Shown here: positions 7,580 to 15,012 of the stretch, one piece after another
Layout: the number at the start of each line of letters is the position of its first letter
How positions within the stretch are numbered: the stretch's first letter is position 1
NCBI RefSeq assembly: GCF_003885045.1
Contig: NZ_RHJS01000002.1
Span: forward strand, 4,022,501 to 4,086,500
DNA: 64,000 nucleotides
From: Schaedlerella arabinosiphila
Lineage (GTDB): Bacteria > Bacillota > Clostridia > Lachnospirales > Lachnospiraceae
Direction: 5' to 3'
Notes under the pieces: model-generated
What the model was told of the DNA's origin: nothing
Databases searched by the model: none
Seen by the model: the letters and a program-made list of their open reading frames with translations, nothing else
Made by a program: the position numbers and the translations under genes

Positions 7580-8560
7580 ATGTCTGCAAAAAACAAACCT
7601 GGCAGCTCGATGCTGTGGGATGAGATTCTCAAAGCCATTGTAGATGCCATGCCGGAACAGCTTTTTCCCCTCTTTAAGGAACTCTACGGTAAAGAGTATC
7701 CAAGAGGGACACCAATCACCCTGCTGGCCACGGAATCTTCCACTTACCGGGAGCACCCGGATGCGCCGCCGGGTTCCCGACTGTCCGATATCGCGCTATT
7801 GGTAAATGGCACGGACTATTATCATCTGGAATGTCAGATGCATAACGACCAGGATATGGTCATCCGCATGGTCGCTTATGATCTGCATTTTGCCATGCAG
7901 CACACTACCTCCGGGGAACAAAATCTGGACGGCCTGGTCATGCGCTTCCCCCGCTCTGCCGTCATTTATCCGGAGAAGAACAACCGGATTCCGGATGTTC
8001 TGCGCTGCCGCATCATTTTTCAGGACGGGAGCGAGCATATTTACCAGGTCCCTACTGTCAGAATCCAGTCCTATTCCCTGGAGGAGATCCAGGAAAAGCA
8101 CCTGAACCTTTTTCTACCCTACGTTCTGCTCCGGCTGCGTCCCCGGTTGAATCCGAAAAGGAAGTTTCCTTTGACAAAAAATGAATTGACAGCCTTTGTT
8201 GACAAGGTTATGATAATACTAAAGGATGAAGTGGAACAGGGATATTTGACAGAGCAGGAATATGACGATTATGTGAACCTGTTCCGCCGTGCCGCCGAAA
8301 AAATATTTGAGAAACATGCCGATTTTCGAAGAGAGGTGGATCGTATGACGAAACCATTGATTGAACTGCCAAGTGTACTTCAAAAGCGATTGATTGCGGA
8401 TAATGAGAGGTTGCTTGCTAATAATGAGATGCTGACTGCCGATAATGAGATGCTGACCGCCGATAATGAGATGCTGACTGTCGAACTTGCTGACAAAAAT
8501 GCAGAGCTTGCTCGCATGAGATCATTACTAGAGCAACATCACATTCCGGTAAATGCTTAA
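7580..8560 (+). CDS. Rpn family nuclease, tandem copy 3
   Basis: 326 residues. The catalytic D70 and E84-x-Q86 are kept. It has small changes against copies 1, 2 and 4, such as REHPD for RENPD, LSDIALL for LCDIALL and MHNDQ for MRNDQ; copy 5 shares LSDIALL and MHNDQ. The C-terminus is as in copy 2 but with exactly one more ADNEMLT heptad (21 bases), which points to slippage or unequal exchange. It has its own promoter and terminator. Confidence 0.85.
   Translation: MSAKNKPGSSMLWDEILKAIVDAMPEQLFPLFKELYGKEYPRGTPITLLATESSTYREHPDAPPGSRLSDIALLVNGTDYYHLECQMHNDQDMVIRMVAYDLHFAMQHTTSGEQNLDGLVMRFPRSAVIYPEKNNRIPDVLRCRIIFQDGSEHIYQVPTVRIQSYSLEEIQEKHLNLFLPYVLLRLRPRLNPKRKFPLTKNELTAFVDKVMIILKDEVEQGYLTEQEYDDYVNLFRRAAEKIFEKHADFRREVDRMTKPLIELPSVLQKRLIADNERLLANNEMLTADNEMLTADNEMLTVELADKNAELARMRSLLEQHHIPVNA
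8345..8560 (+). CDS. Predicted intragenic C-terminal protein of rpn copy 3
   Basis: The in-frame ATG 8345 (codon 256) lies eight bases after a GAGAGG ribosome-binding site. The product would be 71 residues with one more heptad than copy 2. Confidence 0.5.
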   Translation: MTKPLIELPSVLQKRLIADNERLLANNEMLTADNEMLTADNEMLTVELADKNAELARMRSLLEQHHIPVNA

Positions 8561-8627
8561 TTCTTCTCAGGACTTATCATTTTATGGGGGATGTTTCAGA
8601 AGAAACACATCCCCCAGCAGCAACAGG

Positions 8628-8669
8628 AGCCGGCACTCCGGAACACTTTAAGCGCCGGCTTTATTTTTA
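8628..8669 (+). terminator. Terminator of rpn copy 3
   Basis: AGCCGGC/GCCGGCT stem with a T-rich tail, preceded by the GGGGGATG hairpin as in copy 1. Confidence 0.7.
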
Positions 8670-8706
8670 TGACCGTTATTGCTCACACCTACAGTGTTGC
8701 CAGTAA

Positions 8707-8854
8707 GTTACTGTTCACGGTACTTTGCACTCTGCTGCAAGGCATCCGGCCAGTAAAATAGCGGTTGCGTGCATCCAGCCCCTCGCCGTCAGGTGACTTT
8801 TCAATGGGCTGGATGCCGTTACAGTTCGCGGCCGGTTAGGCCGTGAACTGTAAC
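8707..8854. mobile_element. Second 148-bp MITE-like palindromic element
   Basis: Same length, ends and GCCAGTAA direct repeats (8699-8706, 8855-8862) as the element at 5955, and nearly identical inside. It probably arose by duplication of the whole unit, not by a second insertion. Confidence 0.6.
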
Positions 8855-8893
8855 GCCAGTAACTGTCGTGCGTAAAAACTGGAATAGTGACTA

Positions 8894-8922
8894 TTTACTT
8901 TCTCTGCCCTGTCTGTTATACT
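8894..8922 (+). promoter_or_regulatory. Promoter of rpn copy 4
   Basis: TTTACT, 17 bases, TATACT with extended TG. The 5' leader from 8923 to 9043 is conserved. Confidence 0.7.
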
Positions 8923-9043
8923 TGTCATGTGAAAACCTATCGGACGCCTTTCCGGCTGTCCGGCAATTCTGGCAGCTCGCCATATTTCACAGCAATTGAA
9001 ACCCATTGGTTTATACTTTATTTAAAGAAAGGATTGATTATCT

Positions 9044-10066
9044 ATGTCTGCAAAAAACAAACCTGGCAGCTCAATGCTGTGGGATGAGATTCTCAAAGCC
9101 ATTGTAGATGCCATGCCGGAACAGCTTTTTCCCCTCTTTAAGGAACTCTACGGTAAAGAGTATCCAAGAGGGACACCAATCACCCTGCTGGCCACGGAAT
9201 CTTCCACTTACCGGGAGAACCCGGATGCGCCGCCGGGTTCTCGCCTGTGTGATATCGCGCTTTTGGTAAACGGCACAGACTATTATCATCTGGAATGCCA
9301 GATGCGCAACGACCAGGATATGGTCATCCGAATGGTCGCTTATGATCTGCATTTTGCCATGCAGCACACTACCTCCGGGGAACAAAATCTGGACGGCCTG
9401 GTCATGCGCTTCCCCCGCTCTGCCGTCATTTATCCGGAGAAGAACAACCGGATTCCGGATGTTCTGCGCTGCCGCATCATTTTTCAGGACGGGAGCGAGC
9501 ATATTTACCAGATCCCTACTGTCAGAATCCAGTCCTATTCCCTGGAGGAGATCCAGGAAAAGCACCTGAACCTTTTTCTACCCTACGTTCTGCTCCGGCT
9601 GCGTCCCCGGTTGAATCCGAAAAGGAAGTTTCCTTTGACAAAAAATGAATTGACAGCCTTTGTTGACAAGGTTATGATAATACTAAAGGATGAAGTGGAA
9701 CAGGGATATTTGACAGAGCAGGAATATGACGATTATGTGAACCTGTTCCGCCGTGCCGCCGAAAAAATATTTGAGAAACATGCCGATTTTCGAAGAGAGG
9801 TGGATCGTATGACGAAGCCATTGATTGAACTGCCAAGTGTACTTCAAAAGCGTCTGTATGCGGAGATTGACAGTTTGAATGCGAATAAAAAAGCATTGAT
9901 TGCGGATAATGAGACGCTGCTTGCTAATAACGAGACATTAATTGCGGATAATGAGATGCTGACTATCGACCGAAACGCCCTGGCCGTTGAACTCGCTGAC
10001 AAAAACGCAGAGCTTGCCCGCATGAGAGCTTTATTAGAGCAACATCACATTCCGGTAAATGCTTAA
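9044..10066 (+). CDS. Rpn family nuclease, tandem copy 4 (mosaic)
   Basis: 340 residues. It has the FRREVDRM junction of copies 2 and 3, but the long C-terminal type of copy 1 (YAEIDSLNANKKA, then ADNETLL, ANNETLI) with only one ADNEMLT heptad where copy 1 has three. This mosaic indicates recombination or gene conversion between copies. The catalytic D70, E84 and Q86 are kept, and the gene has its own promoter and terminator. Confidence 0.85.
   Translation: MSAKNKPGSSMLWDEILKAIVDAMPEQLFPLFKELYGKEYPRGTPITLLATESSTYRENPDAPPGSRLCDIALLVNGTDYYHLECQMRNDQDMVIRMVAYDLHFAMQHTTSGEQNLDGLVMRFPRSAVIYPEKNNRIPDVLRCRIIFQDGSEHIYQIPTVRIQSYSLEEIQEKHLNLFLPYVLLRLRPRLNPKRKFPLTKNELTAFVDKVMIILKDEVEQGYLTEQEYDDYVNLFRRAAEKIFEKHADFRREVDRMTKPLIELPSVLQKRLYAEIDSLNANKKALIADNETLLANNETLIADNEMLTIDRNALAVELADKNAELARMRALLEQHHIPVNA
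9809..10066 (+). CDS. Predicted intragenic C-terminal protein of rpn copy 4
   Basis: The in-frame ATG 9809 (codon 256) lies eight bases after GAGAGG. The product would be 85 residues with the copy-1-type coiled coil minus two heptads. Confidence 0.5.
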   Translation: MTKPLIELPSVLQKRLYAEIDSLNANKKALIADNETLLANNETLIADNEMLTIDRNALAVELADKNAELARMRALLEQHHIPVNA

Positions 10067-10134
10067 TTCTTCTCAGGACTTATCATTTTATGGGGGGATG
10101 TTTCAGAAGAAACACATCCCCCAGCAGCAACAGG

Positions 10135-10176
10135 AGCCGGCACTCCGGAACACTTTAAGCGCCGGCTTTATTTTTA
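10135..10176 (+). terminator. Terminator of rpn copy 4
   Basis: AGCCGGC/GCCGGCT stem with a T-rich tail. The 339-bp gap to copy 5 has no 148-bp element. Its middle (TTGTGACCAGTAAC) differs from the other spacers. Confidence 0.7.
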
Positions 10177-10253
10177 TATCCGTTATTGCTCACGCTTACG
10201 TTGTGACCAGTAACATGTAACCATCATGTGTGTAAAAACTGGGATAGTGGCTA

Positions 10254-10282
10254 TTTACTTTCTCTGCCCTGTCTGTTATACT
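10254..10282 (+). promoter_or_regulatory. Promoter of rpn copy 5
   Basis: TTTACT (10254-10259), 17 bases, TATACT (10277-10282). It is intact although the gene it drives is broken. Confidence 0.7.
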
Positions 10283-10405
10283 TGTCATGTGAAAACCTAT
10301 CGGACGCCATTCCGGCTGTCCGGCAATTCTGGCAGCTCGCCATATTTCACAGCAATTGAAACCCATTGGTTTATACTTTATTTTTAAAGAAAGGATTGAT
10401 TATCT

Positions 10406-11217
10406 ATGTCTGCAAAAAACAAACCTGGCAGCTCAATGCTGTGGGATGAGATTCTCAAAGCCATTGTAGATGCCATGCCGGAACAGCTTTTTCCCCTCTT
10501 TAAGGAACTCTACGGTAAAGAGTATCCAAGAGGGACACCAATCACCCTGCTGGCCACGGAATCTTCCACTTACCGGGAGAACCCGGATGCGCCGCCGGGT
10601 TCCCGACTGTCCGATATCGCGCTATTGGTAAATGGCACGGACTATTATCATCTGGAATGTCAGATGCATAACGACCAGGATATGGTCATCCGCATGATCG
10701 CTTATGATCTGCATTTTGCCATGCAGCACACCACCTCCGGGGAACAGAACCCGGACGGCCTGGTCATGCGCTTCCCCCGCTCTGCCGTCATTTATCCGGA
10801 GAAGAACAACCGGATTCCGGATGTTCTGCGCTGCCGCATCATTTTACAGCCTTTGTTGACAAGGTTATGATAATACTAAAAGATGAAGTGGAACAGGGAT
10901 ATTTGACAGAGCAGGAATATGACGATTATGTGAACCTGTTCCGCCGTGCCGCTGAAAAAATATTTGAGAAGCATGCCGATTTTTACGAGGAGGTGGATCG
11001 TATGACGAAGCCATTGATTGAACTACCAAGCGTACTTCAAAAGCGATTGATTGCGGATAATGAGATGTTGCTTGCTAATAACAAAACATTAATTGCCGAT
11101 AATAAGACACTGACTGCCGACCGAAACCCCCTGGCCGTCGAACTCGCTGACAAAAATGCAGAGCTTGCCCGCATGAGAGCCTTATTAGAGCAATATCACA
11201 TTCCAGTAAATGCTTAA
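10406..11217 (+). pseudogene. Rpn nuclease, tandem copy 5, disrupted by a 169-bp internal deletion
   Basis: The first 147 residues match the other copies, including D70, E84 and Q86, then the frame shifts and ends after 154 residues. Compared with copy 4, the sequence equivalent to 9484-9652 is missing (169 bases, not a multiple of three). The downstream part stays open as a 116-residue frame from ATG 10867 to 11217 and keeps the GAGGAGG internal start. A full-length nuclease cannot be made; a C-terminal product can. Copy similarity ends shortly after the stop (about 11222), and the copy terminator is absent. Confidence 0.85.
11002..11217 (+). CDS. Predicted stand-alone C-terminal protein of rpn copy 5
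   Basis: GAGGAGG (10987-10993), eight bases, ATG 11002. The 71-residue product (MTKPLIELPSVLQKR, heptads ADNEMLL, ANNKTLI, ADNKTLT, ending YHIPVNA) survives intact although the parent nuclease frame is broken. If such proteins are antitoxins, this copy gives the antitoxin without its toxin. The alternative is simple decay with no product. Confidence 0.45.
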   Translation: MTKPLIELPSVLQKRLIADNEMLLANNKTLIADNKTLTADRNPLAVELADKNAELARMRALLEQYHIPVNA

Positions 11218-11330
11218 TTCTGCTTATACATAAGGAATGTCCAAATCATCCGGCAATGCCTGAACGGAAAAACATTTTATAAGTTTATTCTGCGTTACTG
11301 TGAGCGTCCGATCCGGGAATGAACAGTGAT

Positions 11331-11377
11331 CGGAGGTTATGTGCCGTACCTTGACCAGGTGCGGCATATAACCTCCG
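11331..11377. terminator. Strong hairpin between the Rpn array and the GNAT gene
   Basis: CGGAGGTTATGTGCCG (11331-11346) pairs with CGGCATATAACCTCCG (11362-11377) with one G-T position. It lies in the convergent gap after the array. It may stop transcription from both sides, but no clean T-run follows. Confidence 0.4.
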
Positions 11378-11416
11378 AATTGCATTGGCGCACTATACTG
11401 CCGCCCCGTTTTTTTC

Positions 11417-11890
11417 TTATAATATAGTCTCCATTCCCACCTTCTGGGGCTTCAGGCCGCATTTCTCATAGAACCTCATTGCCGTCTCATTGCAGGACCA
11501 TACATTCAGGGTTACATTATAACAGCCCTGCGCCCTGGCAAATTCCAGTACGTTTTCGTAGAGTTTTTTTCCGATGTGCTGTCCCCGGATCGTTTCGTCC
11601 ACGCACAGGTCGTCGATGTAAAGCGTCCTGATATCCGTCAGAATGTTGTCGTTCACATGCTGCTGAAAGATGCAGAATGCATAGCCCAATACCTTTTCCG
11701 TCTCATCCACGGCGACAAATATGGGGCGGTCCTCATCGTGTATAATCTCACGGAGCTGGCTGTCCGTGTATTTTCTGTTATTATCTCCCTTGAACAGGTC
11801 GGGGCGTCCTTTGTGGTGCACCATGCATACCTGCCGCAAAAGCTCGTTGATCCTGTCCATGTCCTTTTCCTGTGCGCGTCTGATCTCCAT
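11417..11890 (-). CDS. GNAT family N-acetyltransferase
   Basis: 157 residues, a full-length single-domain GNAT. It starts MEIRRAQEKDMDRINEL, the usual first strand and helix. The acetyl-CoA loop is seen in RGQHIGKKLYENVLEFA, followed by NVTLNVWSCNETAMRFYEKCG. It transfers an acetyl group from acetyl-CoA to an amine; the substrate cannot be told. GGAGGAAAAG directly before ATG 11890 is a strong ribosome-binding site. It stands alone, convergent with the Rpn array and divergent from the ybaK-like gene. Confidence 0.9.
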   Translation of the reverse strand: MEIRRAQEKDMDRINELLRQVCMVHHKGRPDLFKGDNNRKYTDSQLREIIHDEDRPIFVAVDETEKVLGYAFCIFQQHVNDNILTDIRTLYIDDLCVDETIRGQHIGKKLYENVLEFARAQGCYNVTLNVWSCNETAMRFYEKCGLKPQKVGMETIL

Positions 11891-11984
11891 CTTTTCCTCC
11901 GTTTCCGCCCGCTTTGGGCGCGTATGCTTTTACTTTTTTATTATATATAATGTTTTTTTGCATTTCAAGTATTACTGAAAACAC

Positions 11985-12013
11985 TTGTAATTCTCTTCCG
12001 CCCGTGTTATCAT
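11985..12013 (+). promoter_or_regulatory. Promoter of the YbaK-type gene
   Basis: TTGTAA (11985-11990), 17 bases, TATCAT (12008-12013), about 47 bases before the ATG at 12060. Confidence 0.6.
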
Positions 12014-12059
12014 CCGTACAGGCCAAAAGGAATCTGATCGTTACAGGAGGTCATATATC

Positions 12060-12542
12060 ATGTCAATTGAAAGAGTCAGAGAATATTTCAAAACAAAGGG
12101 AATTGAGGAACGCATCCAGGAATTTGACGGTTCCAGCGCCACAGTCGCACTGGCCGCCCAGGCGCTCCGCTGCGAGGAAAACCGCATCGCGAAAACCCTG
12201 TCTTTCCATATAAAGGAAAAGGTGGCGCTCATCGTCATGGCGGGAGACGCAAAGATCGACAATCCGAAGTATAAGGCACAGTTCGGAACAAAAGCAAAGA
12301 TGCTGTCTTTTGAAGAGGCGGAGCCGCTGATCGGTCATGCGGTGGGCGGGGTCTGTCCTTTTGCCGTGAATCCGGGAGTGGAGGTCTATCTGGACGTGTC
12401 TCTCAAACGGTTTTCCACGGTCTTTCCCGCATGCGGCAGCTCCAACAGCGCGATTGAGCTGAACATGGAGGAGTTGGAGGAATATGCGAATCCCATAAGC
12501 TGGATTGACGTATCCAAGCTGCCGGAAGGATCACAGCAATAA
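12060..12542 (+). CDS. YbaK/EbsC-type aminoacyl-tRNA deacylase
   Basis: 160 residues, the size of the YbaK/ProX family, which removes wrong amino acids from tRNA (YbaK acts on Cys-tRNA-Pro). Family features are AKTLSFHIKEKVALIVMAG (with the conserved Lys), GHAVGGVCPF and the substrate-loop region FPACGSSNSAIELN. AGGAGG seven bases upstream supports ATG 12060. It lies 44 bases before a C-S lyase gene, so the two are probably co-transcribed. Which mischarged tRNA is edited is not certain from sequence. Confidence 0.88.
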   Translation: MSIERVREYFKTKGIEERIQEFDGSSATVALAAQALRCEENRIAKTLSFHIKEKVALIVMAGDAKIDNPKYKAQFGTKAKMLSFEEAEPLIGHAVGGVCPFAVNPGVEVYLDVSLKRFSTVFPACGSSNSAIELNMEELEEYANPISWIDVSKLPEGSQQ

Positions 12543-12586
12543 GTCATCCCCTATGAGCGTAGATAAAAAAAGTGAGGTTGCAGAAG

Positions 12587-13780
12587 ATGAAATATGATTT
12601 TACAACAATTATGGATCGAAGCGGAAAAGATGCCATCGCGGTAGATCTGATTCCGTATAAAGAGATACAGGTGAGGGAGGGCTTAAGCCGGATTCCGATG
12701 TGGGTTGCGGACATGAATTTTCAGACCGTCCCCACCATACCGGAGGCCATCATAGAACGTACCAAACATACGGCGTACGGATATTTTTCACCCAGGGACG
12801 AATATTATGATTCCATCATCCGATGGCAAGAAAAGCGCCACGGCGTACAGGGGCTGACGAAGGAGTGCATCGGCTATGAAAACGGCGTACTCGGCGGGGT
12901 GCTCAGCGCCCTGAATGTATTTTGCTCCAAAGGCGACAAGGTTCTGCTGCACTCCCCCACTTACATCGGGTTCACCGAAGCCCTGGAAAATAACGGGTAT
13001 CACATCGTGCTGAGCCCTCTTATAAAGGACGACGCGGGCTGCTGGAGAATGGATTTTGAGGATATGGAACGAAAGCTTTCGGAAGAAAATATCCATGCGG
13101 CCATCTTCTGCTCCCCCCACAATCCATGCGGCCGTGTCTGGGAGCGCGGAGAACTGGAACAGGTCATGGAACTCTTCCGAAAATACGATGTGATGGTCGC
13201 CGCGGATGAGATCTGGTCGGATATCATCCTGACCGGCAGCCGTCATATTCCGACCCAGACGGTCTCCGAGGATGCCCGGATGCGCACAGCCGCCTTTTAC
13301 GCCCCGTCAAAGACGTTCAACCTGGCCGGGCTGATCGGCAGCTACCATATCATCTATAACCCTTATATCCGGGACAGGATACGGAAGGAATCCTCACTGT
13401 CACACTACAATTCCATGAACGTCCTCTCCATGCATGCGCTGATCGGCGCATACCGGCCGGAAGGATATGAGTGGGTTGATGAGCTTTGCCAGGTACTGAC
13501 GGAAAATGTAGAGTATGCATATCATTTTATCCTGGAGCATTTTGACGGCGTGTCCGTGACAAAGCCCCAGGGGACATACATGCTGTTCCTGGACTGCGAA
13601 GCATGGTGCAAATCCCATGGAAAAACCATCGACGAGCTGCAGCGCATGGGCGTGGAGGCCGGAGTCATCTGGCAGGACGGAAGGCCATTTCATGGAGAAT
13701 ACGGCATCCGCCTGAATGTGGCGCTGCCCAGAACACTTTTGGAGGAGGCCATGAGCAGGCTGGAGACGATGGTATTCTAA
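12587..13780 (+). CDS. PatB/MalY-type cystathionine beta-lyase (C-S lyase)
   Basis: 397 residues, a PLP enzyme of fold type I. K242 in APSKTFNLAG is the Schiff-base lysine; IPMWVADMNF near the N-terminus and AADEIWSD are typical of the MalY/PatB group. It cleaves cystathionine or related S-compounds to a thiol, pyruvate and ammonia. ATG 12587 has AGTGAGG nine bases upstream; a GTG at 12572 is less likely because it overlaps that site. It follows the deacylase gene and precedes azlCD, an amino-acid metabolism group. Confidence 0.88.
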   Translation: MKYDFTTIMDRSGKDAIAVDLIPYKEIQVREGLSRIPMWVADMNFQTVPTIPEAIIERTKHTAYGYFSPRDEYYDSIIRWQEKRHGVQGLTKECIGYENGVLGGVLSALNVFCSKGDKVLLHSPTYIGFTEALENNGYHIVLSPLIKDDAGCWRMDFEDMERKLSEENIHAAIFCSPHNPCGRVWERGELEQVMELFRKYDVMVAADEIWSDIILTGSRHIPTQTVSEDARMRTAAFYAPSKTFNLAGLIGSYHIIYNPYIRDRIRKESSLSHYNSMNVLSMHALIGAYRPEGYEWVDELCQVLTENVEYAYHFILEHFDGVSVTKPQGTYMLFLDCEAWCKSHGKTIDELQRMGVEAGVIWQDGRPFHGEYGIRLNVALPRTLLEEAMSRLETMVF

Positions 13781-13886
13781 GAGAACCGCAAAGCGCGCTG
13801 TAAGAACCGCGTACATGCGGGCCAGACATCATCCGGCGGATACACCGTATCCTGCCTGCAGACCAATCATACACAGGAGTAACATC

Positions 13887-14642
13887 ATGGAACAAACATA
13901 CAATATCAACACTCTGGGAACACGTTTCAGCAGGCAGGCCCTGGGGGATGGAATGCGTGACGGCGTCCCCATCGGGCTGGGCTATTTCGCGGTTTCCTTT
14001 TCCCTCGGGATCGCCGCAAAAAATGCCGGGCTCACCCCATTCCAGGGCTTCCTGGCAAGCCTGCTCTGCAATGCTTCAGCTGGGGAATATGCGGGCTTTA
14101 CCCTGATCGCGGCGGGCGCCACTTATCTGGAGCTGGCCGTCGTCACCCTGATCGCCAATGCCAGGTATCTGCTGATGAGCTGCGCCATGAGCCAGCGGCT
14201 GGATCCTGCCATGCCCGGATTCCACCGGCCGCTCATGGCTTTTCATATTACCGATGAACTGTTCGGCATTGCCATTGCGCGCCCGGGCTGCCTGAATCCC
14301 TTTTACAGCTACGGCGCGGTACTGGTGGCCGCACCCTGCTGGGCGGTGGGGACTGCCCTGGGCGCCATTGCCGGCGGGCTGCTTCCTCTGCGTCTCGTCA
14401 GCGCTTTCAGCGTGGCGCTTTATGGAATGTTTCTGGCAGTCATCATTCCTGCCGCCAGACAGAGCAAAGTGATCGCGGGGCTCATTGTCTTATGTTTCGG
14501 GGCCAGCTATGGGGCGGCCCATCTTCCGGCGGTCTCCCGGGTGTCCGGCGGGACGCGGACGATTATTCTGACTGTAGTCCTCTCAGCTGCCGCCGCGCTT
14601 CTGTTTCCGCAAAATACAGAGGAGGATGAGACCAATGCATAA
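13887..14642 (+). CDS. azlC: AzlC family branched-chain amino acid exporter, large subunit
   Basis: 251 residues with several membrane helices. The N-terminal block GMRDGVPIGLGYFAVSFSLG and the GEYAGFTLIAAGATYLEL / NARYLLMSCA segments are typical of AzlC. With AzlD it exports branched-chain amino acids (and analogues) across the cytoplasmic membrane. The start at 13887 follows CAGGAG by eight bases; the open frame extends further upstream without a better site. The last codons overlap azlD. Confidence 0.88.
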   Translation: MEQTYNINTLGTRFSRQALGDGMRDGVPIGLGYFAVSFSLGIAAKNAGLTPFQGFLASLLCNASAGEYAGFTLIAAGATYLELAVVTLIANARYLLMSCAMSQRLDPAMPGFHRPLMAFHITDELFGIAIARPGCLNPFYSYGAVLVAAPCWAVGTALGAIAGGLLPLRLVSAFSVALYGMFLAVIIPAARQSKVIAGLIVLCFGASYGAAHLPAVSRVSGGTRTIILTVVLSAAAALLFPQNTEEDETNA

Positions 14643-14940
14643 TATGTATCTCTATCTTTTGATCATGGCAGGCGTCTCTTATCTGGTCAGGGTTCTTCCC
14701 ATGACCCTGATCCGCAGGCCGATCAAAAACCGGTTCATCCGGTCGTTTTTATACTATGTTCCCTATGTGACCCTTGCCGTCATGACCTTTCCGGCCATCG
14801 TGGAAGCCACCCAGAGCCCCCTGTCCGGATTGACCGCCCTTGCCGTCGGCATGGCCGCCGCATGGCTGGGAGCCGACCTGTTCAAGACCGCCGTGCTGTG
14901 CTGCGCCTCGGTTCTGGCAGTGGAGTTCTTTTTATTCTGA
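14635..14940 (+). CDS. azlD: AzlD family branched-chain amino acid exporter, small subunit
   Basis: 101 residues, three to four membrane helices, with SYLVRVLPMTLIRRPI and the YYVPYVTLAVMTFPAI block of AzlD. ATG 14635 is nine bases from AGGAGG (14620-14625) and overlaps the azlC stop, so translation is coupled. An ATG at 14626 touches the ribosome-binding site and is unlikely. Confidence 0.87.
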   Translation: MHNMYLYLLIMAGVSYLVRVLPMTLIRRPIKNRFIRSFLYYVPYVTLAVMTFPAIVEATQSPLSGLTALAVGMAAAWLGADLFKTAVLCCASVLAVEFFLF

Positions 14941-14954
14941 AACCTTTTTACCGT

Positions 14955-15012
14955 AAAAAACAGGAGAAGCCTTGGCTGCACTGATCCGCAGCCAAGGCTT
15001 CTCCTGTTTTTA
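14955..15012. terminator. Bidirectional intrinsic terminator
   Basis: CAGGAGAAGCCTTGGCTGC pairs perfectly with its complement around an eight-base loop, with six A on the left and five T on the right. It serves azlD on the plus strand and the hybrid kinase (stop at 15010) on the minus strand. Confidence 0.9.

Noticed and set aside
4744..11217. Rpn genes as transposases or insertion sequences
   Set aside because: Rpn proteins are often named putative transposases, but no inverted ends or target duplications bound the gene units; the inverted repeats seen belong to the separate 148-bp elements.
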